From positions 62,001 through 126,000 of the forward strand of contig DASXUY010000035.1 of NCBI GenBank assembly GCA_036504535.1: DNA of 64,000 bases, given 5' to 3'. The DNA comes from JARLGU01 sp036504535 (lineage in GTDB: Bacteria; Armatimonadota; Armatimonadia; Armatimonadales; Capsulimonadaceae). The translations under genes were made by a program, and so were the position numbers. Below the pieces are notes generated by a model that was not told the origin of the DNA, made no database searches, and saw nothing but the letters and a program-made list of their open reading frames with translations. Positions 34,487 to 42,630 of this stretch are shown piece by piece (position 1 is the stretch's first letter; each line of letters opens with the position of its first letter).

Positions 34487-34954
34487 AACTGCCTCCTGAA
34501 AAAAGCTCTCTCGTCAACATCAAGCAAGCCTGGTTTCCAAGCTCGTTTGAATCACTGACGGGATAGTTATTCCATGACCTTCATGGAATTCACATAGAAT
34601 GTTCGCTTTTTTTACAGGGGAGGCAACAGCACCAGCCTCGTTACGCTTCTGCGAACGAGGTCACGAGGCTTATTTGTTTCGTTCAGCGGTCTTGGAGCGC
34701 CGCTGATAAACTAATTCTCGGGAACGCGATGGGCGTTCTCTAGGGTGATTTACAAATAAATTAGAATCTTTTTTCTGACGCGCCTTCAATAGGCACAACC
34801 GCTGCTATAACCAGCAAAAACTATAATGCGGTACCGGCTCATTGCTTGGAAGAGCCATCTCGTGCCAGCCCCGCGAAGCGGACAAGGATGCAACGTCACG
34901 TTGCCGCCCCGCGCGTAGCGGCCCGCGGAGCGATCCTATTCACCCCACCACCGC
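34487..34954. other. 468-bp spacer between flgC and fliE, no gene seen
   Basis: No coding frame is credible. The plus strand contains an imperfect hairpin near 34637-34665 (CCTCGTT/AACGAGG), a TATAAT near 34822 and a GC-rich stretch at 34855-34935 with repeated gCCCCGCG-type units that looks like a dispersed palindrome. Transcription on the minus strand must continue or restart here for fliE, but no clear sigma box was identified. Confidence 0.45.
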
Positions 34955-35410
34955 CTACGCCCTACCTATTTCAAGCGCCTTGGTCGCCATGCCCTTCGCC
35001 GCGTTGACTGCGGTGACGTCGGCTTCGTACGCTCTCGACGCGGTCATCATGTCTACCATTTCGGTGACCACGTTCACATTCGGGAGGCGCACATACCCGC
35101 GCTTGTCGGCATCCGGGTTGCCGGGGTCATAAACTTCGCGGAACGGCGACTGGTCGGGGAGGATGGCGGTCACCTTGACGCCGGCAAGCTCGCTGTTGTT
35201 CGAGCCGCCGGAGACGCCTGCGGCCTGCGCCATGGTGTCTGAGAATGTGGACTCGCCCTGCGACAGCATCACGTCCTTGCGGCGAAACGGCCCGCCTTGG
35301 GGAGTGCGGGTGGTATTGGCGTTGGCGAGGTTGTTGGAGATAACGTCCATGCGCAGTCGCTCGGCGGTCATGCCGGATGCGCTGACGTTCAGTGAATCCA
35401 TAAAGCCCAT
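34955..35410 (-). CDS. flgC: Flagellar basal-body rod protein FlgC
   Basis: The protein has 151 residues. It opens with MGFMDSLNVSASGMTAERLR followed by NNLANANTT, the N-terminal flagellar rod signature, and ends with NVVTEMVDMMTASRAYEADV, the C-terminal rod signature. It assembles into the proximal rod after export. It lies 3 bp after the flgB stop. Confidence 0.95.
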   Translation of the reverse strand: MGFMDSLNVSASGMTAERLRMDVISNNLANANTTRTPQGGPFRRKDVMLSQGESTFSDTMAQAAGVSGGSNNSELAGVKVTAILPDQSPFREVYDPGNPDADKRGYVRLPNVNVVTEMVDMMTASRAYEADVTAVNAAKGMATKALEIGRA

Positions 35411-35413
35411 GGT

Positions 35414-35815
35414 TTATTGCCCCTTGATGACGCCTTTAAGCGCCGAAAACTGTCCACCCGTAATCTGGGTGATCGTTTCGTAGTAGATCTGGTTCTGGGC
35501 TAATCGGGACATTTCGGCGTCCATGTCGACGTTGTTGCCGTCAACTCTCATGGAGCCTTCGCCGGTTTCGACGATGTCGAAGCCAGTCTTGCCTTGCAGG
35601 CCGCCGGCAAACATCTTGCGGGTGGTTTGGTTGATTTGCGACACGCGAGCGGCGGCGCCGCCCTGGGCCATGGCCAGGATGTCGTCAAACGATGCTTCTT
35701 TGCGGCGGTATCCAGGCGTATTCGCGTTGGATATATTGTTGGAGAGCACCTCTTGCCTCGTCGAGGCATAGTCCAGCGCTCTTTCCAGCAAGTTGAGTGT
35801 CGGTGTCTCTAACAT
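35414..35815 (-). CDS. flgB: Flagellar basal-body rod protein FlgB
   Basis: The protein has 133 residues. The N-terminal rod signature is YASTRQEVLSNNISNANTPG, and the region after it (YRRKEASFDDIL) is FlgB-like. DMDAEMSRLAQNQIYYETIT closes the protein. It is the innermost rod subunit and the first gene of the minus-strand flagellar cluster. A sigma28-like promoter lies 45 bp upstream. Confidence 0.95.
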   Translation of the reverse strand: MLETPTLNLLERALDYASTRQEVLSNNISNANTPGYRRKEASFDDILAMAQGGAAARVSQINQTTRKMFAGGLQGKTGFDIVETGEGSMRVDGNNVDMDAEMSRLAQNQIYYETITQITGGQFSALKGVIKGQ

Positions 35816-35859
35816 TGCTTAAGAGTCTCCCATTCCCCATGGAACCTGATTCGTTAGGA

Positions 35860-35887
35860 TTATCGGGAACGGGGACGGGGATCTTTA
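35860..35887 (-). promoter_or_regulatory. Sigma28 (FliA/SigD)-like promoter of the flgB operon
   Basis: Read on the minus strand, TAAA (35887-35884) and CCCGATAA (35867-35860) are separated by 16 nt. The sigma28 consensus is TAAA-N15-GCCGATAA, so the -10 part matches at 7 of 8 positions. The predicted transcription start lies about 35-40 nt before the flgB ATG. Confidence 0.55.
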
Positions 35888-36008
35888 GGGGGAAGTTTCT
35901 GGGATACCGGTGGCCGCAGTTGCGCCTTCACATTCGAAATGTGTCAAGGCATCATCGGTATTTGCGAGATATGGAACGAGGACTAAACCCGGCGACCGAT
36001 ACTATGAA

Positions 36009-36392
36009 TCAAGGCACCGCAAACGGGCTGTACGGAGGACAAAGCATAATGACCGACCAGCCTATTAAGCCTCCAACGCTGAACAATAGGCCGTCCCTTC
36101 GTTGCTGAGTCCAGACTATCACGGCGATCAGTTGCCATACCAGTAAAAACGCCATATCCACAGGAAAAACGATAGTTCTGATCGCCCAGTAGTCGGTTGG
36201 ATTGTACTTAAAAATAGCACCCGTGCACAATGCGAGGAGGAGAAACCACGAGGCAACGGCCCACTTAAACATATAGGCGAATCCGCTCGACTTATCATCC
36301 CTAGTAAGTCGTGGCTCTTCGTCATTTTGAAGCGGCAACTTGGGGGGCGGCGGCCATTCAGGGTCCCGTGTTGGAAATTTCTGGTTATGCAT
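36009..36392 (-). CDS. Hypothetical small membrane protein (three TM helices)
   Basis: The protein has 127 residues from ATG 36392; the frame extends to 36467 but the added residues look non-coding. A charged, Pro-rich N-terminus (DPEWPPPPKLPLQNDEEPR) is followed by three hydrophobic helices: FKWAVASWFLLLALCTGAIF, VDMAFLLVWQLIAVIVW and LFSVGGLIGWSVIMLC. The regular helix spacing and the separate cytoplasmic head support a real gene, although no ribosome site is evident. I do not recognise a family. It is separated from flgB by the flagellar promoter and read in the same direction, but the 193-bp gap argues against a shared role. Confidence 0.5.
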   Translation of the reverse strand: MHNQKFPTRDPEWPPPPKLPLQNDEEPRLTRDDKSSGFAYMFKWAVASWFLLLALCTGAIFKYNPTDYWAIRTIVFPVDMAFLLVWQLIAVIVWTQQRRDGLLFSVGGLIGWSVIMLCPPYSPFAVP

Positions 36393-36515
36393 GATGATTT
36401 CTGGGTTTTCGGTGCAACCAGTGTCGCCCAATCGGAAGCCAGCAATCCTGAACGGTCCAGCAAACAAGATTTGTTTGCCTTTCTACGTTGGCTCGGGCCA
36501 TTCCTGCAAACCCAA

Positions 36516-36698
36516 GGTGGGTGCGCTTCACGGAAGTGGCGAGCGGCCAGTGGTCGGGAATTCAACGGTGCGGCTCTGGCACACACTAGCCCCAAAGGGG
36601 TGTTCTTCGTCAGACCGCTTGCGTCCGGCCGCAGACTAGCAGTTCTAGTCCCGGTCACCTGTGTTCTTGTGTTGCCACTTCGATGAATCGCACCCACC
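36516..36698. repeat. 183-bp element with 25-bp terminal inverted repeats
   Basis: The left end (36516-36540) and the right end (36674-36698) are inverted repeats that match at 22 of 25 positions, beginning GGTGGGTGCG. The interior contains two more hairpins (CCCC-AAA-GGGG at about 36592 and ACTAG...CTAGT at about 36636). There is no open frame with a start. It looks like a MITE or a structured palindromic element. No direct target duplication is obvious. Confidence 0.7.
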
Positions 36699-36755
36699 GA
36701 ACGTGCAGGCTGTCATTAAGGATTGGCAGCTGATTTGCACACTGCCCCAACTCCT

Positions 36756-36886
36756 AACGAACCAAGCCCTGGGGACTGGCCCTCAGAAGGCGGTACCATT
36801 TGTTCGCGCTGTAGAAGCCGATAAGTCCAATGTCACCTCTCAACCCCCCGCCACGGAGCGGCACCCTGCGCGTGAGCGCCTGCCGT
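36756..36886. repeat. Dispersed repeat, copy A
   Basis: Two blocks shared with 41826-42035: a left block (36756-36821) containing AGCCCTGGGGACTGGCCC, and a right block (36850-36886) containing GCCACGGAGCGG and GCGCGTGAGCGCCTGCCGT. The spacing between the blocks is about 28 bp here and about 108 bp in copy B. Read on the minus strand, both copies end with the same peptide-like string RLLRASPQG before a stop codon. Confidence 0.75.
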
Positions 36887-37057
36887 TGGGTGGCCGACAT
36901 TGACGTTCCGACCACCCGGAATCGTGCCCACCAACTCAATCGCGCCGCGCCTTGACATTCGGATGCTCGTCCTGTACCATGCCTATGACAACAACGCGGC
37001 GGCTCAGTAAAACCACACAGTTGGGCTCGATCAGCCGTCGCGAGTGAGGATTCCCCG

Positions 37058-38944
37058 ATGAACTTGTCCCCTTTTCCCGCCAATCAGGACGCTGCACGCG
37101 CCCGTCTTTACGCCCGCCACCGCGAAACGCTTGACGACTTCTGGAATGCCGACGGCACATTCGGCTGGGCCAAGAATACGAGCGCCCAGACCGGGTTTCG
37201 CCGCTCGCTCTGGCATTGCACGGCGTACCTCGGCGGCGACGCCCGCTGCGTTGAGCGCGCGAATAAGATAATCCGCGCAAAGCACGTCCAAACCCCATGC
37301 CATTTCGCCCCCGGGGCCGCGCTCGACGTGATCCACCACTATGGCGACCGCTTGGAGCCTGAAACCGTAGCGTTGTTGACGCGCTATCTATCCCTATCGG
37401 TGCCGTACATGGCGACCGAGGACCTGAAGATCCACGGCTACAACGATAATCATGTCTACAAAGCCATCCACACGTTGATCGTCGGCGGCGAACTGCTCGA
37501 GTTGCCCGATATGGTCGAGCGCGGGCTTTTTAAGCTTCGGCAGGCTGTCGACGTTTTCAAACGCACGGATTTCCCGTGCGAATATAACTCTTCGACCTAT
37601 ACGGGCGTTTCGCTGCAGCCTCTCGCGAGCCTCATCGAATCCGCGAAAAACGAAGAAGCGCGGGAGCTTGCCCTCAAGCTTGAGCAGTTCTACTGGCGCG
37701 ACGTTGCTCTGCACTTCGACCCGCGCGCCGGTGTCCCGACGGGGCCGATGAGCCGGGCATATGAAGGCGACTACACGGCGCGTATGTCCAATATCCTTCA
37801 CATGGTCGCTCTTCTCTTCCCTGACCGCTTCGATTTCGACCCGGTCGAAGAAGTTTACGGCACCGACTACGGTGGCGATTTCGCACCACCATCGGTGCGC
37901 CCTGCGTTCCCGGACTACACCGCGCGCGCTGTCTGGCTGCTGCGTCCGACCTACCATGTTCCACAAGCTACGGCGGAGATGATATTCAACAAGCCTGTCG
38001 GGTCCACAGTCCGAGGCACCACGGAATCTGGCACATCAGCCATCTCGTGGACACCTGAAACGAGACCGTCCGAGTCGCCTCGTGTCCATCACATTGGCCC
38101 GCGCCGCTCCACCATTACGACCTATTACGGCGATAAGCACACGCTGGGGACGGGACGGTATTCGTGGCTCGCTGGCGGCCAGACGCACAACTTCTACGCT
38201 ACCATTGCGCGGTCCGAGAGGCGGCACATTCACGACGCCACCGTCTACTACGCCAGGATGTTCTTCGACGACAATTCGCCGTACCTTGAGACCCCGCAAA
38301 TGTCGTCCTGCTTCTGCGATGAAGGCGAGATTCGCACGGTCCAGCACGAAGGATCCGCGATGGTGTTCTACAACCCGCTGCCCATCAAAGGAAAAATCAG
38401 GCGGATCCGAACCGGCCTTTTCCGACCTATGGCGTTCAATCGCCCCGCCGAAGTTTGGGTGGGCGAGACGCGTATTCCGACGCTCAACTACTCCGGAGCG
38501 AACCCGTCGCCGATCGCGATCGACGAAGGGAATGTTTTCGTCGGGATCCGCCCATTGATGCTTACTCAGCCCGCACAGCAAGCTCGAAAGGCCAATGTAC
38601 AGGTCCAGACCTATTCGGATCACCTGGCGATCCTATTCTCTTCGTTCGAAGCATGGGGCCCCACCGACCTGACATATGAGGCGATCATCGCCCACAACTC
38701 CGGGTTCGTCTTCGAAATTCAATCCGCATCGGCCTTCGACTCCTTCGCGAGTTTCCGTAAGTGGCTGGCGGCAGCAGAGATCGAGGACGATTACTATGCG
38801 GACATGCGCACAACCACCTATCGCCGGAATGGCCTCGAACTATCGTCCTGCTACTCGCCCTTCCAGTCGGCGTTCCGCTACATCTCTGTGAATGGAGTCG
38901 ACATTGATTCCGGGATGACAGGTGAAAGGCTGCTGAACTTGTAG
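37058..38944 (+). CDS. Heparinase II/III-like or (alpha/alpha)6-toroid polysaccharide enzyme
   Basis: The protein has 628 residues and no signal peptide. The N-terminal half is helical and matches the pattern of (alpha/alpha)6 toroids (HGYNDNHVYKAIHTLIVG ... DFPCEYNSSTYTGVSLQPLA). The C-terminal half from about residue 330 is beta-rich (RRSTITTYYGDKHTLGTGRY, YLAW-type strands), as in heparinase II/III and related lyases. Candidate catalytic groups are the Asn-His pair in YNDNHVY and the Tyr in EYNSSTYTG, but the active site cannot be proved. It precedes the AraC/GH127 pair by one convergent gene, so a plant or microbial polysaccharide is the likely substrate. It could also be an uncharacterised family. 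Confidence 0.6.
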   Translation: MNLSPFPANQDAARARLYARHRETLDDFWNADGTFGWAKNTSAQTGFRRSLWHCTAYLGGDARCVERANKIIRAKHVQTPCHFAPGAALDVIHHYGDRLEPETVALLTRYLSLSVPYMATEDLKIHGYNDNHVYKAIHTLIVGGELLELPDMVERGLFKLRQAVDVFKRTDFPCEYNSSTYTGVSLQPLASLIESAKNEEARELALKLEQFYWRDVALHFDPRAGVPTGPMSRAYEGDYTARMSNILHMVALLFPDRFDFDPVEEVYGTDYGGDFAPPSVRPAFPDYTARAVWLLRPTYHVPQATAEMIFNKPVGSTVRGTTESGTSAISWTPETRPSESPRVHHIGPRRSTITTYYGDKHTLGTGRYSWLAGGQTHNFYATIARSERRHIHDATVYYARMFFDDNSPYLETPQMSSCFCDEGEIRTVQHEGSAMVFYNPLPIKGKIRRIRTGLFRPMAFNRPAEVWVGETRIPTLNYSGANPSPIAIDEGNVFVGIRPLMLTQPAQQARKANVQVQTYSDHLAILFSSFEAWGPTDLTYEAIIAHNSGFVFEIQSASAFDSFASFRKWLAAAEIEDDYYADMRTTTYRRNGLELSSCYSPFQSAFRYISVNGVDIDSGMTGERLLNL

Positions 38945-38999
38945 CGTGGACTAGGGCGGCTGCCTTTCCTGTTCGGATCCGCCCGCACGCGCCAAACCA

Positions 39000-39896
39000 T
39001 CACCCACCCCCAGGGCCGTCCGACACCCCAGCTACCGACTCGCGTATCTGCTTGCGGTATCCCGATGGGCTGACTCCGTTGCGCGCGTGAAACTGCCGTG
39101 TGAAGTGGAACGGGTCACGAAATCCCACACGCTGGGCGATCTCACCGATCGGAAGCGCGGTCGAAAGTAACAGGTCTTGCGCCGCGCGAAGCCTCTCCTG
39201 CGTGACGAACTCCATGGGAGAAACTCCAAGCGCGCCTTTAAAAACCTCGTGAAACCGCGTAAGCGAAAGGGAAGCAAGCGATGCTAGCGCGCCGCACGTT
39301 ATGTCTTCGCCAAGATGCGCGCGTATATGGTCGATGCAGGGAAGAACACGCAGTATTCGGGGTACGACTTCAAGCGCAGCAGCGTTCGCGGGGATCTGCT
39401 CGAATATATCGTTTACAAGCAGCTCTGTGAGGGCTCTGACCTTGAGTATGCGGTTAAGGCTGGGTGCGGCGACGCTGCCATGAAGCGCCGCAAGCCGTGC
39501 ACATGTTGCGCCGACCATTTCGCCCAGCTCGGGCGATGTGACGTGCGGCACCCCGAACAGGCGAAACAGGTCGATCCCACCCATGATGTTGACGCGGATA
39601 TGGGCGAAGCGCGACACTGCTTGGCCAGTCCCCACGAATTGGATGGAATGCTGAATCCCGGTACCAATCAGCATTCCCTCACCGTCGGCAACGGGGACAG
39701 GACGGTGACCTTTGATTTCCAACTCGACCGGACACCCTGAAACTTGGGCGACCATACAGTAAGGAAGGCTTCGCATAGGAACGACAGATGGCAGAGTTAT
39801 TTCGTATACTCTGCCCTCAACATATTCGACATGAAGCGATTCCCGCAACGCGCATTCCAGCCAGTCCCTGTCTTTAGCAGAGTGTGGAGTCGTCAT
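39000..39896 (-). CDS. AraC-family transcriptional regulator
   Basis: The protein has 298 residues. The N-terminal 160 residues form a cupin-like effector-binding domain (LHVEYVEGRVYEITLPSV). The C-terminal 105 residues are the AraC double helix-turn-helix: HIRAHLGEDITCGALASLA ... LTRFHEVFKGALGVSP and then PIGEIAQRVGFRDPFHFTRQ ... GVSPSGYRKQ. It is transcribed away from the GH127 gene, with the two starts 130 bp apart, so it probably activates that gene in response to a sugar such as arabinose. It may also control the downstream heparinase-like gene, which it faces. Confidence 0.93.
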   Translation of the reverse strand: MTTPHSAKDRDWLECALRESLHVEYVEGRVYEITLPSVVPMRSLPYCMVAQVSGCPVELEIKGHRPVPVADGEGMLIGTGIQHSIQFVGTGQAVSRFAHIRVNIMGGIDLFRLFGVPHVTSPELGEMVGATCARLAALHGSVAAPSLNRILKVRALTELLVNDIFEQIPANAAALEVVPRILRVLPCIDHIRAHLGEDITCGALASLASLSLTRFHEVFKGALGVSPMEFVTQERLRAAQDLLLSTALPIGEIAQRVGFRDPFHFTRQFHARNGVSPSGYRKQIRESVAGVSDGPGGG

Positions 39897-40025
39897 AGGC
39901 CCGCTGTCTCGTTCTGCATAATCGTATAATCCAACAGGTTATCGCCCTTGTATCTATGGACGTATCGGAGTAACCTGCATATAATAGTAAACCACAACCA
40001 TGCGCAACAATCAAGGAGCATGACT
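39897..40025. promoter_or_regulatory. Divergent promoter region between araC-type regulator and GH127
   Basis: Two TATAAT boxes on the plus strand (39925-39930 and 39980-39985) lie upstream of the GH127 start at 40026. The second is 40 bp before the start and fits a direct promoter for GH127. No strong -35 is visible, consistent with dependence on an AraC-type activator bound here. Confidence 0.5.
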
Positions 40026-41768
40026 ATGTCGTCCACCACACTTGCACCGAATACGCCGCCCGAATCACCCCGTGGATTTCGCCTGGACTGCCCACGCCTC
40101 GAAAATGTTCGCCTCACAGGCCGCTTAGGCGATCGACACGCCGCCAACATACGCTATCTACTCTGGCGATACCGCGATGCAGACAAAATGCTGGAGCCGT
40201 TTGAGCACAGGGACACATGGCAGCGCCTCCAGGACTGGGATGGTGAAACGGCGGGCAAGTGGCTCGATGCGGCCGTGCTCAGTGCCGCAAGCTCGCAGGA
40301 CGAGCAATTAGTGGCAGCTGTCGAGGAGTTCGCTAATGAACTGCGAGCAACCCAGGAGGACGACGGGTACCTGGGAACAGAGTTGCCGCAGAACCGCCTC
40401 CGAGCGAGCTGGCCGCTGTGGATGCACTGGTATGCCATGACCGCGCTGCTGGCTCACGCTCGGCTTTTCGACGATCCACTCTCGCTTGAGTGCGCTGTCC
40501 GATGCGGCGACTGGCTTATCGGCGAGTTCAGCCCGGTTCGGGAAGGGAGCGCCATGTTCGAAGGCGCAAACCAAGGCGCGGGAAGCATGGCTGTGCTCGA
40601 CCAGATCGTAACTCTATACTTTGTTACTGGCGAAGTGCGATTTCTCGATTTCGCCAACGACGCGGCCCGGTGCTTTCCCCCGCTCAAGCAAATGCTCGCA
40701 AGCGGGAAGGCGCTACCGTACCATGCCTACTCCATGCTGACGTATCTAGGGGGCTACGTGCTGCTCGCGCAGGCAAATAAAGACGAGTCGCAACTAGCGG
40801 CGATCGAACGCGTCTGGCAGGAAATCGCGGACAACCACCTCTTTCCCACAGGCTCGCTGTCCACGAACGAGTGCCTCAATGTGCCTCCGACCGACCTTGT
40901 GAATGGCCACCTCCAGGAGACGTGCGCGACGGTCGAATGGCTGATATTCACGCACCGTTTGTTGCTTGCTACAGGCAACGTGCAATACGCGAATGCGCTT
41001 GAGCTGACAGTAAACAATGCGCTGCTCGGCGCGCAATCTGTCGACGGCACAAAATGGACGTACTTTACACCGCTCCAGAATTACAAATCCTGGCTGATCG
41101 GGCCGACAAACTGCTGCTACTTTAGCGGCCCACGCGGAATTGCCAAACTCCCAGAACTCATATATCACGTGGACGCTGGAGGCTGCAGAGTGGACCTCTT
41201 CGAATCGAGCACCGCCCAGCTTAACGTTCTTGGTCACGATCTCCGATTGACACAAGAATCGAGCTACCCGAAAATCGGACAAACCCGAATCTCAATGACC
41301 ATGGAAGGCGATGTTGATTTTGCGCTCAGCCTCCGCATCCCGCAGCATGTGACCAACACTATCGTGGCGCTTAATGGAGTGCCTCTTCCTGTCGCGGCGG
41401 CGTCCGGCGAATACGCTGAAATAAGCCGCTCTTGGGCTTCCGGCGACACCGTTGACGTTACCTTCGACATGGTTACGCACACGCATCGCCTGAGCGATGG
41501 CTCCGTCGTAATTTCACGTGGCGCTGAAGTCCTGTGCGCCGACCTGCGTGACAATCCCGGCCTCAGGCTTGACGAAATATCGACGGTGCCGCGCGTCGAC
41601 GTGGCTAGTGTGAAAACAAGCTGTGACGGCAGACGCGTCTACTCCGCGCAAGCAATCGTAAACGGCAACGAGCAACCAATTATGCTCACCCCCTTCGCCG
41701 AATCCGGAAACCTCACGCCAGGAGTCCTTTCAGGAGGCGCCAGCTACCGAACAGCATTTCGGGAATGA
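40026..41768 (+). CDS. GH127 family beta-L-arabinofuranosidase-like enzyme
   Basis: The protein has 580 residues from ATG 40026, which has AAGGAG 7 nt upstream; the ATG at 40020 is too close to that site and the frame beyond it is unsupported. The family (DUF1680) pattern is present: RLENVRLTGRLGDRHAAN, DGYLGTELPQNRLRASWPL and the catalytic zinc-thiolate site formed by Glu298 and Cys300 in QETCAT and Cys363/Cys364 in NCCYFSGPRGIAKLPE. These residues match those known in GH127. The catalytic Cys of this family acts as nucleophile. No signal peptide, so it works inside the cell on imported arabino-oligosaccharides. It is likely controlled by the divergent AraC regulator. Confidence 0.9.
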   Translation: MSSTTLAPNTPPESPRGFRLDCPRLENVRLTGRLGDRHAANIRYLLWRYRDADKMLEPFEHRDTWQRLQDWDGETAGKWLDAAVLSAASSQDEQLVAAVEEFANELRATQEDDGYLGTELPQNRLRASWPLWMHWYAMTALLAHARLFDDPLSLECAVRCGDWLIGEFSPVREGSAMFEGANQGAGSMAVLDQIVTLYFVTGEVRFLDFANDAARCFPPLKQMLASGKALPYHAYSMLTYLGGYVLLAQANKDESQLAAIERVWQEIADNHLFPTGSLSTNECLNVPPTDLVNGHLQETCATVEWLIFTHRLLLATGNVQYANALELTVNNALLGAQSVDGTKWTYFTPLQNYKSWLIGPTNCCYFSGPRGIAKLPELIYHVDAGGCRVDLFESSTAQLNVLGHDLRLTQESSYPKIGQTRISMTMEGDVDFALSLRIPQHVTNTIVALNGVPLPVAAASGEYAEISRSWASGDTVDVTFDMVTHTHRLSDGSVVISRGAEVLCADLRDNPGLRLDEISTVPRVDVASVKTSCDGRRVYSAQAIVNGNEQPIMLTPFAESGNLTPGVLSGGASYRTAFRE

Positions 41769-41825
41769 CGAACCGGTGCCTGCGATTTGGGCTAACGGGC
41801 GATCAGCCCACCGCCCACTACTCTG

Positions 41826-42035
41826 AACGAACCCAGCCCTGGGGACTGGCCCGCAGAAGGCGGCGCCACGTGTTCGCGTCGTAGAAGCCGACCCAACTAT
41901 CGTAACCACCGCAACCCGATCATCCCAATCGTGGCGCATCGCAACTGTTTGGGGCCGCCTTCGAGGAGACGGTCCCCGAAAACTTTGGCGCCAACCCTCG
42001 CCACGGAGCGGCCTATGCGCGTGAGCGCCTGCCGT
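41826..42035. repeat. Dispersed repeat, copy B
   Basis: The left block (41826-41891) and right block (42000-42035) match copy A at 36756-36886 almost base for base. The extra 80-odd bp between them contains its own small hairpin and a GATCATCCCAATC stretch. See copy A for the shared peptide-like end. Confidence 0.75.
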
Positions 42036-42108
42036 CGGCACGCCGACCCCCCCACGCATGGCACAAAGAGCTTAGTCCAGCAAACAAATATTCTAAATAA
42101 GTGTCTAA

Positions 42109-42136
42109 TTGACATGTTATTGTGCTATAATATAAC
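42109..42136 (+). promoter_or_regulatory. Strong sigma70-type promoter 490 bp upstream of the MFS gene
   Basis: A consensus TTGACA (42109-42114) is followed after 16 bp by TATAAC (42131-42136). A TATAAT overlaps at 42126 but is too close to the -35. No gene begins within 490 bp downstream, so the transcript would be either a long leader for the MFS gene or a small RNA. Confidence 0.6.
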
Positions 42137-42630
42137 TACCAGCCGCAACCTGTACCCTGAAAATCGATGGCTCCAAGACGCGCACGACGCGCTGGCTGAG
42201 CAGCAAACCTGAATTGTGATCTTAAACACAATAATATCAGTGGATATTGCGATTCGAAATTGCCAAAATATCCACAACGGCCCGAATCCCGGCCAGCCAA
42301 GCCGCAGTTGGTCAACAAAGCCCCTGCGCGCGGGGGCGGCGAGCTTTGAGCGAGCGGGGGAATTTTGCGCAAAAAATAGAATCGCGTTGCGCAACGCAAA
42401 ACGCGCAAAACTCACTCGTAGAGCGCAGGTAGCCGAACTGGCTCCCCCCAATCGTCGCGCCAAGACCACCAAGCTTCAACATAAACCCCACCGTGGGGTG
42501 GCACGGCACGTGCCGGGGGGGCCTGAAAGTCACATGACCAATTCGGCAGCACTTTGCGCTATAATTTCGTCCATATCGTAGGGCGACTTTAACGCGAAAC
42601 GCTATTCCACCCGACGATGAGGAGCGCACA
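42137..42630. other. Intergenic region rich in palindromes ahead of the MFS gene
   Basis: No credible gene. Visible elements are an inverted repeat GTGGATATT/AATATCCAC (42240-42275), a perfect 14-bp palindrome GCGTTGCGCAACGC (42384-42397), the hairpin CCCCACCGTGGGG (42486-42498), GGCAC...GTGCC (42500-42514) and a TATAAT at 42560-42565 that may serve the MFS gene directly. Together with the promoter at 42109 this may be a structured leader. Confidence 0.5.
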
